38,917 nucleotides of DNA. It comes from Collinsella sp. (GTDB lineage: Bacteria > Actinomycetota > Coriobacteriia > Coriobacteriales > Coriobacteriaceae). Positions 8,188 through 16,788 of this stretch are shown here, in pieces. A program made the translations under genes and the position numbers. The notes under the pieces are model-generated. The model ran no database searches. It had not been told where the DNA came from and saw only the letters and a list, made by a program, of their open reading frames with translations. The stretch lies in assembly GCA_019419505.1 (NCBI GenBank), contig DXZS01000005.1, positions 20,143 to 59,059 of the forward strand, given 5' to 3'. Positions within the stretch are counted from its first letter, which is position 1; each line of letters starts with the position of its first letter.

Positions 8188-8994
8188 ATGTCCGGACACT
8201 CTAAGTGGGCCACAACCAAGCATCGTAAGGGCGCGCAGGACGCCAAGCGTTCCGCCCTCTTCTCCAAGCTCAGCCGCAACATCACCGTTGCTGCCCGTCT
8301 CGGCGGTGACCCGCTGCCCGAGAACAACGCCAGCCTCGCCGCTGCCGTTGCCAAGGCCAAGGCTCAGTCCATGCCTAAGGACAAGATCAAGTCCGCTATC
8401 GACAAGGCTTTTGGTTCGGGTGCCGACGCTGCCGTCTACGAGAACATCGTGTACGAGGGCTACGGTCCCGCCGGTGTCGCCGTCTACGTCGACTGCCTGA
8501 CCGACAACCGCAACCGTACCGCCGCTGATGTCCGTTCCGCCTTCTCCCACGCTGGTGGCAACCTGGGCACCTCCGGCTCCGTCGCCTTCCAGTTTGAGCG
8601 CAAGGGCCAGATCGTCGTCGCCAAGGAGATCCTGGACGAGAACGCCAAGAAGGAGACCATGATCGCCAACGGTGCTGCCGGTGACGAGGATGAGTTCATG
8701 ATGGCCATCGCCGAGGCCGGTGGCGAGGACTACGAGGACGCCGGCGAGGAGTGGATCGTCTGGACTACTGCCAACGAGGTCATGGCTGTCTCCAAGGCGC
8801 TCGAGGAGCAGGGCGTCCAGGTCAAGGGCTCCGAGACCACCATGGTCCCGACCACCCCGACCGAGGTCTCCGGCGCCGACGCCAAGAAGGTCCAGCGCCT
8901 CATCGACCGTCTTGAGGAGCTCGACGACGTCCAGGATGTTTACAGCACCATGGACATGACCGACGAGGTCATCGCTGCCCTCGAGGAGGAGTAG
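8188..8994 (+). CDS. yebC: YebC/PmpR family regulatory protein
   Basis: A 268-residue YebC family protein that starts with the family hallmark MSGHSKWATTKHRKGAQDAK and continues with the KAKAQSMPKD and YEGYGPAGVA blocks. Family members act as transcription regulators, and recent work on some describes a role in translation of poly-proline stretches. Which applies here cannot be seen. Length is slightly above the common 240-250. Codon use is very strongly biased (CTC, GCC, GAG, CGT/CGC), similar to groEL and unlike its neighbours, which suggests high expression. ATG start with a TAGGAGA site (8176-8182). Monocistronic: about 165 bp upstream and a clear terminator at 9064. Confidence 0.92.
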   Translation: MSGHSKWATTKHRKGAQDAKRSALFSKLSRNITVAARLGGDPLPENNASLAAAVAKAKAQSMPKDKIKSAIDKAFGSGADAAVYENIVYEGYGPAGVAVYVDCLTDNRNRTAADVRSAFSHAGGNLGTSGSVAFQFERKGQIVVAKEILDENAKKETMIANGAAGDEDEFMMAIAEAGGEDYEDAGEEWIVWTTANEVMAVSKALEEQGVQVKGSETTMVPTTPTEVSGADAKKVQRLIDRLEELDDVQDVYSTMDMTDEVIAALEEE

Positions 8995-9063
8995 CGCCCG
9001 CACGGGTTAAGCCGTGCATATCTGGGCATAATGAAGCGAGCATGCAAGCCTCGTGGAATAGAT

Positions 9064-9105
9064 GAGCCGGATCCGCGTGCGTAGAGCACCGGACCCGGCT
9101 CTTTT
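9064..9105 (+). terminator. Terminator of yebC
   Basis: GAGCCGG (9064-9070) pairs with CCGGCTC (9095-9101), with an additional inner TCC/GGA pairing, then TTTT. This separates yebC from the amaP operon. Confidence 0.75.
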
Positions 9106-9160
9106 ATAATGATGCGAACCGTTTTGCATTTCGAGAGCCGAGATTTGAAGGGAGCGCCGC

Positions 9161-9706
9161 GTGCGCGTACTCAAACGAGCCCTAGCGATTGTGTATCTTG
9201 CCGCCACCATCGTGGCGCTGGGTACGCTTGTCTGCCAGTTTTGGGGGCCGTATACGTATCGCTTTATGCTGCTGATGCGCGACCCCATGCCGCGCATTGT
9301 CGTGACGGCATGCGGCGGAGTTGTGGCGATTGGCGTACTGGTAAGCTTCTTCCGCCTGATGTTTGCTCGTCGCGAGCCGTCCTGCGTGCATCCGGCGGGG
9401 GAGCGCAATATCGAGGTCACGCTCGCGGCGCTTTCTTCGTGTGCCAGGGCTGCTGCCGAGCGCGACGACCGCGTGATGGTCGAACATGTCGAGGCCCGCG
9501 TCCAAGGCCCCGACGATTCGCACGTCCGATTTAAGGTCGAGGCTATCGCGCTTGACGATAAGGACGTGGCATCTCTGGCTACCGCGATGCAGCAGCGCAT
9601 CGAAGAAGCTTGCGACACCATGCTCGGCACGCCGGGTACGACCACGCGCGTCCGTTTTTTGCCGTCCAAGACTACCGTCCAGACCGTGGAGGTTTCCGGT
9701 GAGTGA
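9161..9706 (+). CDS. amaP: AmaP-like alkaline-shock membrane anchor protein
   Basis: 181 residues: two transmembrane helices at about 8-28 and 45-68, followed by a soluble cytosolic domain of about 110 residues. This is the architecture of AmaP, which in staphylococci anchors Asp23 to the membrane. Primary sequence support is modest; the assignment rests mainly on topology and on the two downstream genes (DUF2273 and Asp23/Gls24). GTG start at 9161 preceded by GAAGGGA (about 9148-9154). Its stop overlaps the start of the next gene by 8 bases, so translation is probably coupled. Confidence 0.7.
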   Translation: MRVLKRALAIVYLAATIVALGTLVCQFWGPYTYRFMLLMRDPMPRIVVTACGGVVAIGVLVSFFRLMFARREPSCVHPAGERNIEVTLAALSSCARAAAERDDRVMVEHVEARVQGPDDSHVRFKVEAIALDDKDVASLATAMQQRIEEACDTMLGTPGTTTRVRFLPSKTTVQTVEVSGE

Positions 9707-10076
9707 TACCAATCAAGATAAGACCGCTCGTACGCCGCGCCTGACGATTGACCAGAGCGCCACACCGGCGAGCGAACCTGTTGATTCCAAAGCAGAGGCA
9801 ACCGAGTTACAAGACGTGGCAGCCGCGGATTTTGACGAGGCTATGGGTCTCATCAAGGGTACGGGCGCTGCCATCTGGAGCTATGCTGTGCGTCATCCCA
9901 ACACCACGCTCGGTGCCGTCTCTGGCTTTATCCTCGCCGTGTTGGTGCTCACGCTCGGCCTGTGGGACACGCTCGTCATTGCATTCTTCGTGCTGATCGG
10001 CGCCGTGATCGGCCAAATTCGCGACGGCGAGAACGGGATCGTCAACTTCTTCGGCCGTCTGTTTAGCGGCCGCTAA
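9699..10076 (+). CDS. DUF2273-like small membrane protein
   Basis: 125 residues: a polar N-terminal half (about 1-60), then two close hydrophobic helices (about 65-105) and a short charged tail with IGQIRDGENGIVNFFGRLF, the pattern of DUF2273 proteins found in Asp23 operons. GTG at 9699 is chosen over the longer open frame from 9486 because it has GGAGG 6 nt upstream (9688-9692), inside the amaP coding sequence, and gives the family-like length. The 8-bp overlap with amaP points to one transcript. Confidence 0.72.
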   Translation: MSDTNQDKTARTPRLTIDQSATPASEPVDSKAEATELQDVAAADFDEAMGLIKGTGAAIWSYAVRHPNTTLGAVSGFILAVLVLTLGLWDTLVIAFFVLIGAVIGQIRDGENGIVNFFGRLFSGR

Positions 10077-10120
10077 TATGTATTCGACTGTCGCATCCGC
10101 GGCAGGCATAAGGAGGAACC

Positions 10121-10636
10121 ATGGCTTTTAATACGAAGGTCGATGTGGCCGATACCGAGCTCGAGGCGGACGAGACCGTCACCGCCGAGTCCGAGGATGT
10201 AACACTCGAGGACGAGGCTCTCGTCGAGGCCGAGTCCGATGCGGATGAGGACGACGAGGAAGCGGACGAGTCCGAGGACTCGCTGACCTATTCCAACGGT
10301 GTGATCGAGAAGATCGTTGCCATGGCCACCCGCGAGGTTCCGCACGTTCTGGGCATGAAGGGTAACCTCATGCACTTTGTGCAGGAGCAGTTTGGTGCCG
10401 AGAATCTGACCAAGGGCGTGACGGTCGAGGTCACCGATGACAATCGCGTGGTCGTCAACATCTCCGTCATTATCGAGTACGGCGCCTATGCGCCCGCGAT
10501 CTTCGACGATGTCAAGGCGCGTGTCACCGAGCGCCTTGCCGCGATGACCGGCCTTGAGGTGGCGGGCGTCAACCTGCGTATCGAGGACGTCATCACCACC
10601 GAGGAGTACGAGCACCGCACCAGCCAGCACGAGTAA
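10121..10636 (+). CDS. asp23: Asp23/Gls24 family envelope stress protein
   Basis: 171 residues. The first 55 are very acidic (runs of Glu/Asp with Ala/Val) and look disordered. The Asp23 domain follows from about SLTYSNGVIEKIVAMAT, with VTVEVTDDNRVVVNISVIIEYG and a C-terminal ITTEEYE. In Firmicutes Asp23 is an abundant cytoplasmic protein tethered by AmaP and linked to envelope stress. The acidic N-terminal extension is longer than in the Staphylococcus protein. ATG with AAGGAGG (10110-10116) upstream. Last gene of the operon; the TAA stop merges into repeat copy B. Confidence 0.85.
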   Translation: MAFNTKVDVADTELEADETVTAESEDVTLEDEALVEAESDADEDDEEADESEDSLTYSNGVIEKIVAMATREVPHVLGMKGNLMHFVQEQFGAENLTKGVTVEVTDDNRVVVNISVIIEYGAYAPAIFDDVKARVTERLAAMTGLEVAGVNLRIEDVITTEEYEHRTSQHE

Positions 10637-10688
10637 CCTTCCAAAAAGGGACAGGTTTGTTTTGGCAGGCTTTATCTGCGAAAACGTT
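10635..10688 (+). repeat. Dispersed 54-bp hairpin repeat, copy B
   Basis: Begins with the last two bases of the asp23 TAA stop: AACCTTCCAAAA, loop with GGGACAGG, TTTTGGCAGGCT, TTATCTGCGAAAACGTT. The stem has two mismatches here. It is 49/54 identical to copy A (inverted orientation) and similar to copy C at 36252. Confidence 0.75.
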
Positions 10689-10689
10689 A

Positions 10690-10736
10690 AACGGCCGACC
10701 GCGCAAGCAAAAGCGTGGCCGGCCGTTATTTGTATG
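10690..10736 (+). terminator. Terminator of the amaP-asp23 operon
   Basis: 11-bp stem 10690-10700 / 10717-10727 with one mismatch, then ATTTGTATG. The hairpin starts two bases after repeat copy B. Confidence 0.65.
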
Positions 10737-10773
10737 CCCCCCGATGTGGGCATACCGCTCGTCTAACTAGGGG

Positions 10774-10801
10774 TTGCAATCGTCGCGTTCCGCGTTACCC
10801 T
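10774..10801 (+). promoter_or_regulatory. Candidate promoter of the YitT-like gene
   Basis: TTGCAA (10774-10779), 16 bp, TACCCT (10796-10801), placed after the operon terminator and about 45 bp before the start codon. The match is only moderate. Confidence 0.35.
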
Positions 10802-10844
10802 AATGGGCGCATTGTTTCCAAATTGTTAACGAGGGGTTGCCGTA

Positions 10845-11867
10845 ATGGCCGACGAGCACGAAACAGAAAGCAAGGCATGGGCGATTGAGGCCGCCGCGGC
10901 AGAGGCGGCATCGCGTGCTGCCGAGGAGGTGCATCGTCCTCCCGTGGTGCCGATGGAGCGCGTGGTTGATCGCACCGATATCGAGCGCGGCGAGCGTGTC
11001 GGTCAAAAGCGCAGCCAGGAGCCGGGCTTCCCGCGCTTTTTTGCCGAGCTCAATCTGGGCCTGATTCTTACGGCCTTCGCCATCGTTGCGTTTAAAACCC
11101 CTAATCACTTTGCTTTTGGCGGCACCTCGGGCGTGTCGGTCATTCTGTCCACGCTGTTCCCGACCCTGCCCGTCGGCGTTTTTATGTGGATTATCAACGC
11201 GGTTCTCGTCGTCTTGGGCTTTATCTTTTTGGAGCGCAAGGCGATTCTTTGGAGCGTCTTCGCCTCGTTTGCGCTTTCGGCCTATGTTTCGCTGTTTGAG
11301 CTCTTTATCCCGACTGATGTCTCGATGACGGGCGATATGTGGCTTGACCTGTGCTTTGCCGTGATCCTGCCGGCGCTCGGCAGCGCCATTGTCTTTGATA
11401 TTGGCGCCTCGACGGGCGGCACGGACATTCTTGCCATGATCCTCAAGCGCCGCACGACGCTCGAGATTGGCCGCGCGCTGCTGTTGGTTGATATCGGCAT
11501 CGTGGCCATGGCGGCCTTTTTGTATGGCCCGCGTGTCGGTCTGTACTGCGTGCTCGGCCTGTTTGCCAAGACGCTTGTGGTCGACAAGGCCATCGAGAGC
11601 ATCCATCTTCGTAAGGTCTGCACGGTCATTTGCTCCGAACCCCTTAAGGTCGAGGAGTTTATCGTCAAGCATCTCAACCGCACAGCGACCATCAGCCGCG
11701 GCTACGGTGCCTTCTCGGGCAAGTGCGTGACGGTGATCATGAGCGTGCTGAGCCGTCGCGAGGCCGTGCAACTACGCCGCTATGCGCGCGAAGTCGATTC
11801 GGGTGCCTTTATCACGATCGTCGACAGCTCCGAGATCGTCGGCAAGGGCTTCCGCGGAACGAACTAG
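10845..11867 (+). CDS. YitT family membrane protein with C-terminal DUF2179 domain
   Basis: 340 residues. A charged, Ala/Glu-rich cytoplasmic N-terminal extension of about 65 residues is followed by five or six membrane helices (about 68-250) containing FGGTSGVSVI and the conserved STGGTDILAMI. A soluble DUF2179-type domain (about 255-335) ends the protein (YGAFSGKCVTVIMSVLSRRE). YitT proteins are widespread and of unknown transport role. The N-terminal extension is longer than the usual form. ATG start with GAGGGG upstream; a TTGCAA / TACCCT promoter candidate precedes it. Confidence 0.85.
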   Translation: MADEHETESKAWAIEAAAAEAASRAAEEVHRPPVVPMERVVDRTDIERGERVGQKRSQEPGFPRFFAELNLGLILTAFAIVAFKTPNHFAFGGTSGVSVILSTLFPTLPVGVFMWIINAVLVVLGFIFLERKAILWSVFASFALSAYVSLFELFIPTDVSMTGDMWLDLCFAVILPALGSAIVFDIGASTGGTDILAMILKRRTTLEIGRALLLVDIGIVAMAAFLYGPRVGLYCVLGLFAKTLVVDKAIESIHLRKVCTVICSEPLKVEEFIVKHLNRTATISRGYGAFSGKCVTVIMSVLSRREAVQLRRYAREVDSGAFITIVDSSEIVGKGFRGTN

Positions 11868-12016
11868 CACAGACATATTCAACGAACCGCCTGCTGGCGC
11901 CGCGTACCTTGCAAATCGGTCATCTTTGAGTATTTGACCCCACATTGGGCAATAATGATGCTAAAGACATCGTTTGCGATCCAAGTGATTCGTTCAAGAT
12001 GCGAAGGGATGATTCT

Positions 12017-13300
12017 ATGTTCTGCTCGCAGTGTGGCGCCCCCATGGGCGATAACGACAAGTTCTGCGGCGTGTGTGGTGCTCCTAATGCCGGTGCCTCT
12101 GGCCCCGCTCCCCAGGGACAGCCTCAGCCCCAGCAGTTTGTTCCGCAACCGCCCGTGGCGAATGCGCCAAAGGGCTGTGTGGCTCAGGCGTTCCAAGATA
12201 TGACCAAGACTCCGGGCGTGCTTCAGCGTGTATGCCAAATCGCGTTTTTGCCGGCGCTGATTTGCGTTGTGTCGGTGCTCGTGTTGTTTATTCCCGTTAT
12301 TGGCGGCATTGCGGCTGCCATCGGCTTTTTGGCAGCTTGCATTGCGAGTGTGTGTGGTTCCGGCTTTGGTATCGAGTGGGGCCGTGATCTTTCGCTCAAG
12401 GTCGATGACGGCATGGACCGTCCACTCATGCGTTCCACGTCGTTTGGTCTCGGAGTCTTTTCGAGCGTTATTTCGGTCGTGCTCGAGGTTATCGCTGCCA
12501 TTCCCGTTATCGGTGTAGTGCTTTCGCTGGTGGAGGGCGTGGTAATTGGCGCCGCGGGCTCGTATTCTTATTACGGCTCCTATGCACTCGAGGCTGCGCT
12601 GTTCGGTTCGCTCGGCCTGCTTGTCCTGGCGCTAATTGCCTCGGCGATTCTGGGTGTCTTCTTTAAGATGTTCGCCGACATCGCCGTGATGCACTTTGCG
12701 GTGACCGGGCGTGTCGAGAGCGCGTTTTCGCTCGATAAGGTCTGGGCGGCGTTTAAGCACAACAAGACCAAGCTGTTCTGTGCTTCGTTCCTTCCCGAGT
12801 TTTTGACGGGCCTGGTCGCCAACGTTGTCACATGGATCTTGACGGTCGTCTTTGGCGCCATTGCCTCTGTCGGTATGTATAGCTACTACTATCGTCCTAC
12901 GGGTATTGAGGCAATTGTTACCGGCGGTGGCGTCACGCTCGCGCTGTTCTTGGTGCTGGTCGCTTTCGTCACCGTATTTCTTACGGTCTTTGGCAAGATG
13001 CTCAAGCACCGTGCCGTTGGCTATTGGGCCGCACGCTATGCAAGCGAGTGGGCCGATGAGGATAAGGACGACGTCCTGACTTTTGTGTTGCCCTTCGAGA
13101 AGAAGTCCGCTCCTTCGGGTTACAGCGCTCCGGATGCTTCGCCGGCGCCTGCACCCGCTCCCGCGACCGAGTCTGAGCCGGCGCCCGAGTCTGAGACGGC
13201 ATCTGAGCCCGAGCCTGCGCCTGAGCCTGAGCCTGAGCCGGCACCTGCACCTGAGTCGGCGTCCGAGCCAAGCTCCGATGAGGAGCCTCAGGACGAGTAG
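12017..13300 (+). CDS. Zinc-ribbon membrane protein with acidic Pro/Glu-rich tail (DUF4013-like)
   Basis: 427 residues. It starts with a double-CxxC zinc ribbon (MFCSQCG ... KFCGVCG), then a Pro/Gln linker (about 27-52), a membrane domain with about six hydrophobic segments (about 75-345) and a cytosolic tail with a long Pro-Glu-Ala-Ser stretch (about 370-425). The membrane part resembles DUF4013-type proteins with LLxxPVIGG-like segments; function unknown. ATG 12017 is chosen because GAAGGGA lies 7 nt upstream and the zinc ribbon then begins at residue 2; the open frame upstream to 11945 adds nothing conserved. Ends at a strong convergent terminator. Confidence 0.8.
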   Translation: MFCSQCGAPMGDNDKFCGVCGAPNAGASGPAPQGQPQPQQFVPQPPVANAPKGCVAQAFQDMTKTPGVLQRVCQIAFLPALICVVSVLVLFIPVIGGIAAAIGFLAACIASVCGSGFGIEWGRDLSLKVDDGMDRPLMRSTSFGLGVFSSVISVVLEVIAAIPVIGVVLSLVEGVVIGAAGSYSYYGSYALEAALFGSLGLLVLALIASAILGVFFKMFADIAVMHFAVTGRVESAFSLDKVWAAFKHNKTKLFCASFLPEFLTGLVANVVTWILTVVFGAIASVGMYSYYYRPTGIEAIVTGGGVTLALFLVLVAFVTVFLTVFGKMLKHRAVGYWAARYASEWADEDKDDVLTFVLPFEKKSAPSGYSAPDASPAPAPAPATESEPAPESETASEPEPAPEPEPEPAPAPESASEPSSDEEPQDE

Positions 13301-13358
13301 CCACGCCGCCTGCTATTTGGGGACGGGGTAGAAATGGTAGAAATAGCGCTTGAAGAAT

Positions 13359-13396
13359 GAGCGGGGGCGGACGTTTCGATACGTCCGCCCCCGCTC
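13359..13396. terminator. Bidirectional terminator between convergent genes
   Basis: Perfect 16-bp inverted repeat (13359-13374 / 13381-13396) with a 6-nt loop between the zinc-ribbon gene and the M20 peptidase on the opposite strand. There is little T-tract on either side, but the stem is very stable. Confidence 0.7.
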
Positions 13397-13431
13397 TGCT
13401 TTAGCCAGGCTGTTATGGATGGGTGTGACGA

Positions 13432-14895
13432 CTACTCGTCGTGTTTCTCCTCACGGCGTGCAGCAGCGCGTGCGTCGTGGATGCCCTTGATCGCGGCATG
13501 GCGAGCCGTTCGGGCATCATGGATGGCGTCGCGAGCCTCGGCGGTCGTCGCCTTGGCAGAGCGCAACTTGGCGGCCAGATCGGGGTTGGTTTCGGCGACT
13601 GCGGTAATCGCGGGGCCGTCGAGCTCCTCTTGCGTGGGCTCGGCCAAAAAGTCGATAGCATACTGGGCGGCCACCATGGAGCCCTTTGCCAGCACGGTCT
13701 CGTCAATCTTGTAAAAGCAGGAATGCTGGGCGTACGTGGCGCCAATCTTGGGGTTGCGCGTACCTACAAAGGCGAGCACGCCCGGTACGCGGTGCAGGTA
13801 CTCCGAAAAATCCTCGCCCGAAAGCGTGCCGCGATAATGTCCTTGGCCGGTGGGGCCCAGGCACTTGATTACGGCCTGACGGCAGCGCTCGCTCGAGGCG
13901 GCGTCGTTTTCGACCTTGTAGTTGGCGATGGTGTAGTCGGTGAGCTCTGCCTCGGCGCCCAAGGCGGCCGCGGTATGCTCCACGATGCGGCGCATAAGCT
14001 CCGGCATTTCCTCGTGGGTCGAATCTCCGTAGGTGCGCACCGTGCCGGCGAGGTAGGCCGTGCCGGCGATAACGTTGCGCGCGGTGCCGCCGTGCAGCTC
14101 GCCGACGGTGATGACGGCCGGCTCGTAGGGGCTGATTTCGCGCGAGACGATGGTCTGCAGGGCGTTGACAATCTCGGCGGCAACCATGACGGCGTCGTGA
14201 CCTCGCTGGGGCATGGCGCCATGGCACGAGGTGCCGCGGACGTCGATGCGGAACCAGTCGGTATTGGCCATGCGCGGACCGGGCTCGCAGCTCACGGTGC
14301 CGGCGTCGACCTCACTCCAGATGTGCGCGGCGTAGGCGCCATCGACGCCGTCGAGCACGCCCGTGCCGATCATGAGCTTGGCGCCCTGGCCGTTTTCCTC
14401 GCTGGGCTGGAAGACGATGCGGACCTCGCCGTGGATGTCGTCGGTCATATGGCGCAGGATTTGCAGCGTGCCGAGCATCATGGCGATATGGCAGTCGTGA
14501 CCGCAGGCGTGCATGCAGCCCTCGTTGACGCTGGCGAACTCTTCGCCGGTCTGCTCGGTGACGGGCAGGGCGTCGATGTCGGCGCGCAGCAGGATGCGGC
14601 GGCGTGGCGTGCCGTCCTCGCGGTAGGCATCCGGCGCGGTACCGCGAAGCGTTGCCACCAAGCCGGTCTTGAGCGGACGCTCGTAGGGGATATTCATGGC
14701 GTCGAGCTGGTTGGCGATGTCGGAGGTCGTGCGCTCCTCGGCGAGGCTCAGCTCCGGGTGCTTATGGAAGTGGCGGCGCTGCTTGATGATATAGGGCTCA
14801 AACTCGGTAGCGATATCTTTGATGGCTGCGGTGACGTCGTCGGCCGCGCGAGCCTCGGTCGCCGCCATAATCTGCTGTGCCTTGGTCTTCGTCAT
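13432..14895 (-). CDS. M20 family amidohydrolase/peptidase (amidohydrolase type)
   Basis: 487 residues. A zinc/manganese M20D-type hydrolase: RRHFHKHPELS near residue 40, RADIDALPV, then the metal-binding CMHACGHDCH, FQPSEENGQGAK and the dimerisation domain with GTSCHGAMPQRGHDA. A late GEDFSEYL followed by GVLAFVGTRN completes the signature. Such enzymes remove acyl groups from amino acids or small peptides; the exact substrate is unknown. The last 60 or so residues are an Ala/Arg/Lys-rich helical tail beyond the normal catalytic domain. ATG 14895 has AAGGAG at 14906-14911 (minus strand). The frame stays open to 15630, but that part is antisense to the next gene and is not used. Divergent from the YtcJ-like gene. 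Confidence 0.88.
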   Translation of the reverse strand: MTKTKAQQIMAATEARAADDVTAAIKDIATEFEPYIIKQRRHFHKHPELSLAEERTTSDIANQLDAMNIPYERPLKTGLVATLRGTAPDAYREDGTPRRRILLRADIDALPVTEQTGEEFASVNEGCMHACGHDCHIAMMLGTLQILRHMTDDIHGEVRIVFQPSEENGQGAKLMIGTGVLDGVDGAYAAHIWSEVDAGTVSCEPGPRMANTDWFRIDVRGTSCHGAMPQRGHDAVMVAAEIVNALQTIVSREISPYEPAVITVGELHGGTARNVIAGTAYLAGTVRTYGDSTHEEMPELMRRIVEHTAAALGAEAELTDYTIANYKVENDAASSERCRQAVIKCLGPTGQGHYRGTLSGEDFSEYLHRVPGVLAFVGTRNPKIGATYAQHSCFYKIDETVLAKGSMVAAQYAIDFLAEPTQEELDGPAITAVAETNPDLAAKLRSAKATTAEARDAIHDARTARHAAIKGIHDARAAARREEKHDE

Positions 14896-15063
14896 GGTCG
14901 ATTTGCTCCTTGCTGGGTTGATCGCAAAATCGTACAGGCTCTCTCCAGTATGCCACCTGCCGCTAGGGCTGGTAAAGTTGCCGTTTGCCGCTTGGGGTTT
15001 TGTTACAAGGGCGGGGGAGTACACTCGGGGGTGTTGAATTTCCTGCCAGAGATGGGGATGCCC

Positions 15064-16701
15064 ATGCAACATATCGATCGGATTATCCGCTCCAAGAACG
15101 TCTTTACCGCGCAAGACGGCATCGATACCGCCCGCGAGCTGGCGATTGCCATCGCAGGCGACCGTATCGTCGCAGTCGGTGCGCCCGATGACGTGATTGC
15201 CGCCGCGCCTGCCGCCACGCCGGTTATCGACTACGGCGAGCAGTTTGTCTGCCCCGGTTTCCATGACGCTCATCTGCACTTCTTCCATACCTCGGTCGGT
15301 TCCTCGCCGTACATGCTCATGGATATGGGCACGTCCGAGGCGGCGCTGGTGCAACATGCGCTCGAGTTTTCCCAGGATCTGCCTAGTGACGCTTGGGTTG
15401 TGACGCAGGGCTGGCGCGATTACCGTTGGGATCCGCCCGAGCATCCTACCAAGGCGTCGCTCGATGCGGCATTCCCCGATCGTCCCTGCGTTATGTATTC
15501 GGGCGACGGGCACACGCTTTGGCTCAACAGCCGCGCACTCGAGGCGCTCGGCGTCACGCGCGACAGCGAGCCGCCAGCGGGCGGCAGTTACGACAAGGAT
15601 GCAAACGGCGAACTCACGGGCATTGCTCACGAGGCGGCTGCCATGCAGCTGCTACCGCGCTGCCTTGAGTGGCTGGGCGAGGACCGCATCGCGAGCGCTT
15701 ACGCCGACCAGATGAAGCGTATGGCCGAGCAGGGCATCACCTCGATATGCGATATGTCGCTCATGCCCATGCCGGGCTGCGACTTTATCCGCGACGATGT
15801 CTACGACAAACTGCAGGCAGCCGGCAAGCTGGGCATCCGCGCCCATTTGTTTCCCACGCTGCTGGATGACCAATCGCGCTTGGAAGAGCTACAGACCCGC
15901 TACGCGAACAACGCGCTGCTCTCGGCGCCTGGTTTTAAGCAGTTCTTCGATGGCGTGTCGAGCGAACACACGGCGTATCTCACCGAGCCCTATACCAATC
16001 CGCGCTTCCCGGGCGACCAGGGCCGTCTGACAGTTCCCGCCGAGCGCATGCGTAAGCTGGTTCTGGCGGCTGCGGAGCGTGGCCACACTGTGCGTATTCA
16101 CGTCATCGGCGACGGCGCCATCCATGCCGCGCTCGATATCTTTGAGGAGGCCGCCGACCTGTACGGCCTGCCCCAGCACGGCCATAACACGCTCGAGCAT
16201 CTGGAGAACCTTCTGCCCGAGGACATCGACCGCCTGCGCAAGCTCGACGTGGTTGCCTCGAGCCAGCCCTGCCATATCACGCTCGACCCGGGTGGTCCGG
16301 AGCGCGACCTGGGCTTGGAGCGCAGCCGCATCATGTGGCCGTTCGCAACCTATAAGCAGCGCGGCATTCGCCAAGCCTTCGGTACCGACAGCCCTATCAC
16401 GCCCGTTACCAGCATGAATGTGCTCTACACGGCTATCACGCGCCAGGACCCCAAAAGCCACTGGCCCGAGGGCGGCTGGTTACCGAGCGAGCGCATCGAT
16501 GCAGCAACAGCCCTGCGCAACTACACCCTGGGCAGCGCCTATGCAGCGGGCGACGAGCAAAACCTCGGCAGCTTGGAGCCCGGCAAATACGCCGATCTGG
16601 TAGTCCTGGACCAAAACCCGCTCACCATCGACCCCCAAGAGCTTCAGGCTACCAAGGTTCAGACCACCTACCTGGCAGGTAACGTAATCTACGAGCGCTA
16701 G
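15064..16701 (+). CDS. YtcJ-like metal-dependent amidohydrolase (amidohydrolase family 3)
   Basis: About 545 residues. It has an N-terminal composite beta domain with IIRSKNVFTAQ, the metal-binding DAHLHFF, then GDGHTLWLN, HVIGDGAIHAALD (metal ligand His) and a C-terminal FGTDSPITPV. It closes with the ALRNYTLGSA and LEPGKYADLVVLDQNP segments typical of YtcJ-like enzymes. Physiological substrate unknown. The start is uncertain: ATG 15052, 15058 and 15064 and GTG 15031 are all in frame; 15031 has GGGGGAG 12 nt upstream. I use 15064 because residues from there align with the family N-terminus. It neighbours another amidohydrolase on the opposite strand, which may suggest related substrates. Terminator at 16721. 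Confidence 0.85.
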   Translation: MQHIDRIIRSKNVFTAQDGIDTARELAIAIAGDRIVAVGAPDDVIAAAPAATPVIDYGEQFVCPGFHDAHLHFFHTSVGSSPYMLMDMGTSEAALVQHALEFSQDLPSDAWVVTQGWRDYRWDPPEHPTKASLDAAFPDRPCVMYSGDGHTLWLNSRALEALGVTRDSEPPAGGSYDKDANGELTGIAHEAAAMQLLPRCLEWLGEDRIASAYADQMKRMAEQGITSICDMSLMPMPGCDFIRDDVYDKLQAAGKLGIRAHLFPTLLDDQSRLEELQTRYANNALLSAPGFKQFFDGVSSEHTAYLTEPYTNPRFPGDQGRLTVPAERMRKLVLAAAERGHTVRIHVIGDGAIHAALDIFEEAADLYGLPQHGHNTLEHLENLLPEDIDRLRKLDVVASSQPCHITLDPGGPERDLGLERSRIMWPFATYKQRGIRQAFGTDSPITPVTSMNVLYTAITRQDPKSHWPEGGWLPSERIDAATALRNYTLGSAYAAGDEQNLGSLEPGKYADLVVLDQNPLTIDPQELQATKVQTTYLAGNVIYER

Positions 16702-16720
16702 CCTCATACCCCACTCATAG

Positions 16721-16754
16721 GGGGCACGTTTCAGCAACGTGCCCCTTTCTTGTT
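16721..16754 (+). terminator. Terminator of the YtcJ-like gene
   Basis: Perfect 10-bp stem GGGGCACGTT / AACGTGCCCC (16721-16730 / 16736-16745), 5-nt loop, then TTTCTTGTT. A canonical intrinsic terminator. Confidence 0.85.
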
Positions 16755-16788
16755 CGCACCATCTGCATCGCCATTTTGCTGCACTGAC

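Noticed and set aside
14896..15630. N-terminal extension of the M20 peptidase frame to 15630 (732 residues)
   Set aside because: The extension is antisense to the YtcJ-like gene and lacks family similarity; ATG 14895 has a proper ribosome site.
13441..16701. An uninterrupted 1086-residue plus-strand frame including the YtcJ-like enzyme
   Set aside because: Its first 540 codons are antisense to the M20 peptidase, whose motifs are unmistakable; only 15064 onward encodes protein.
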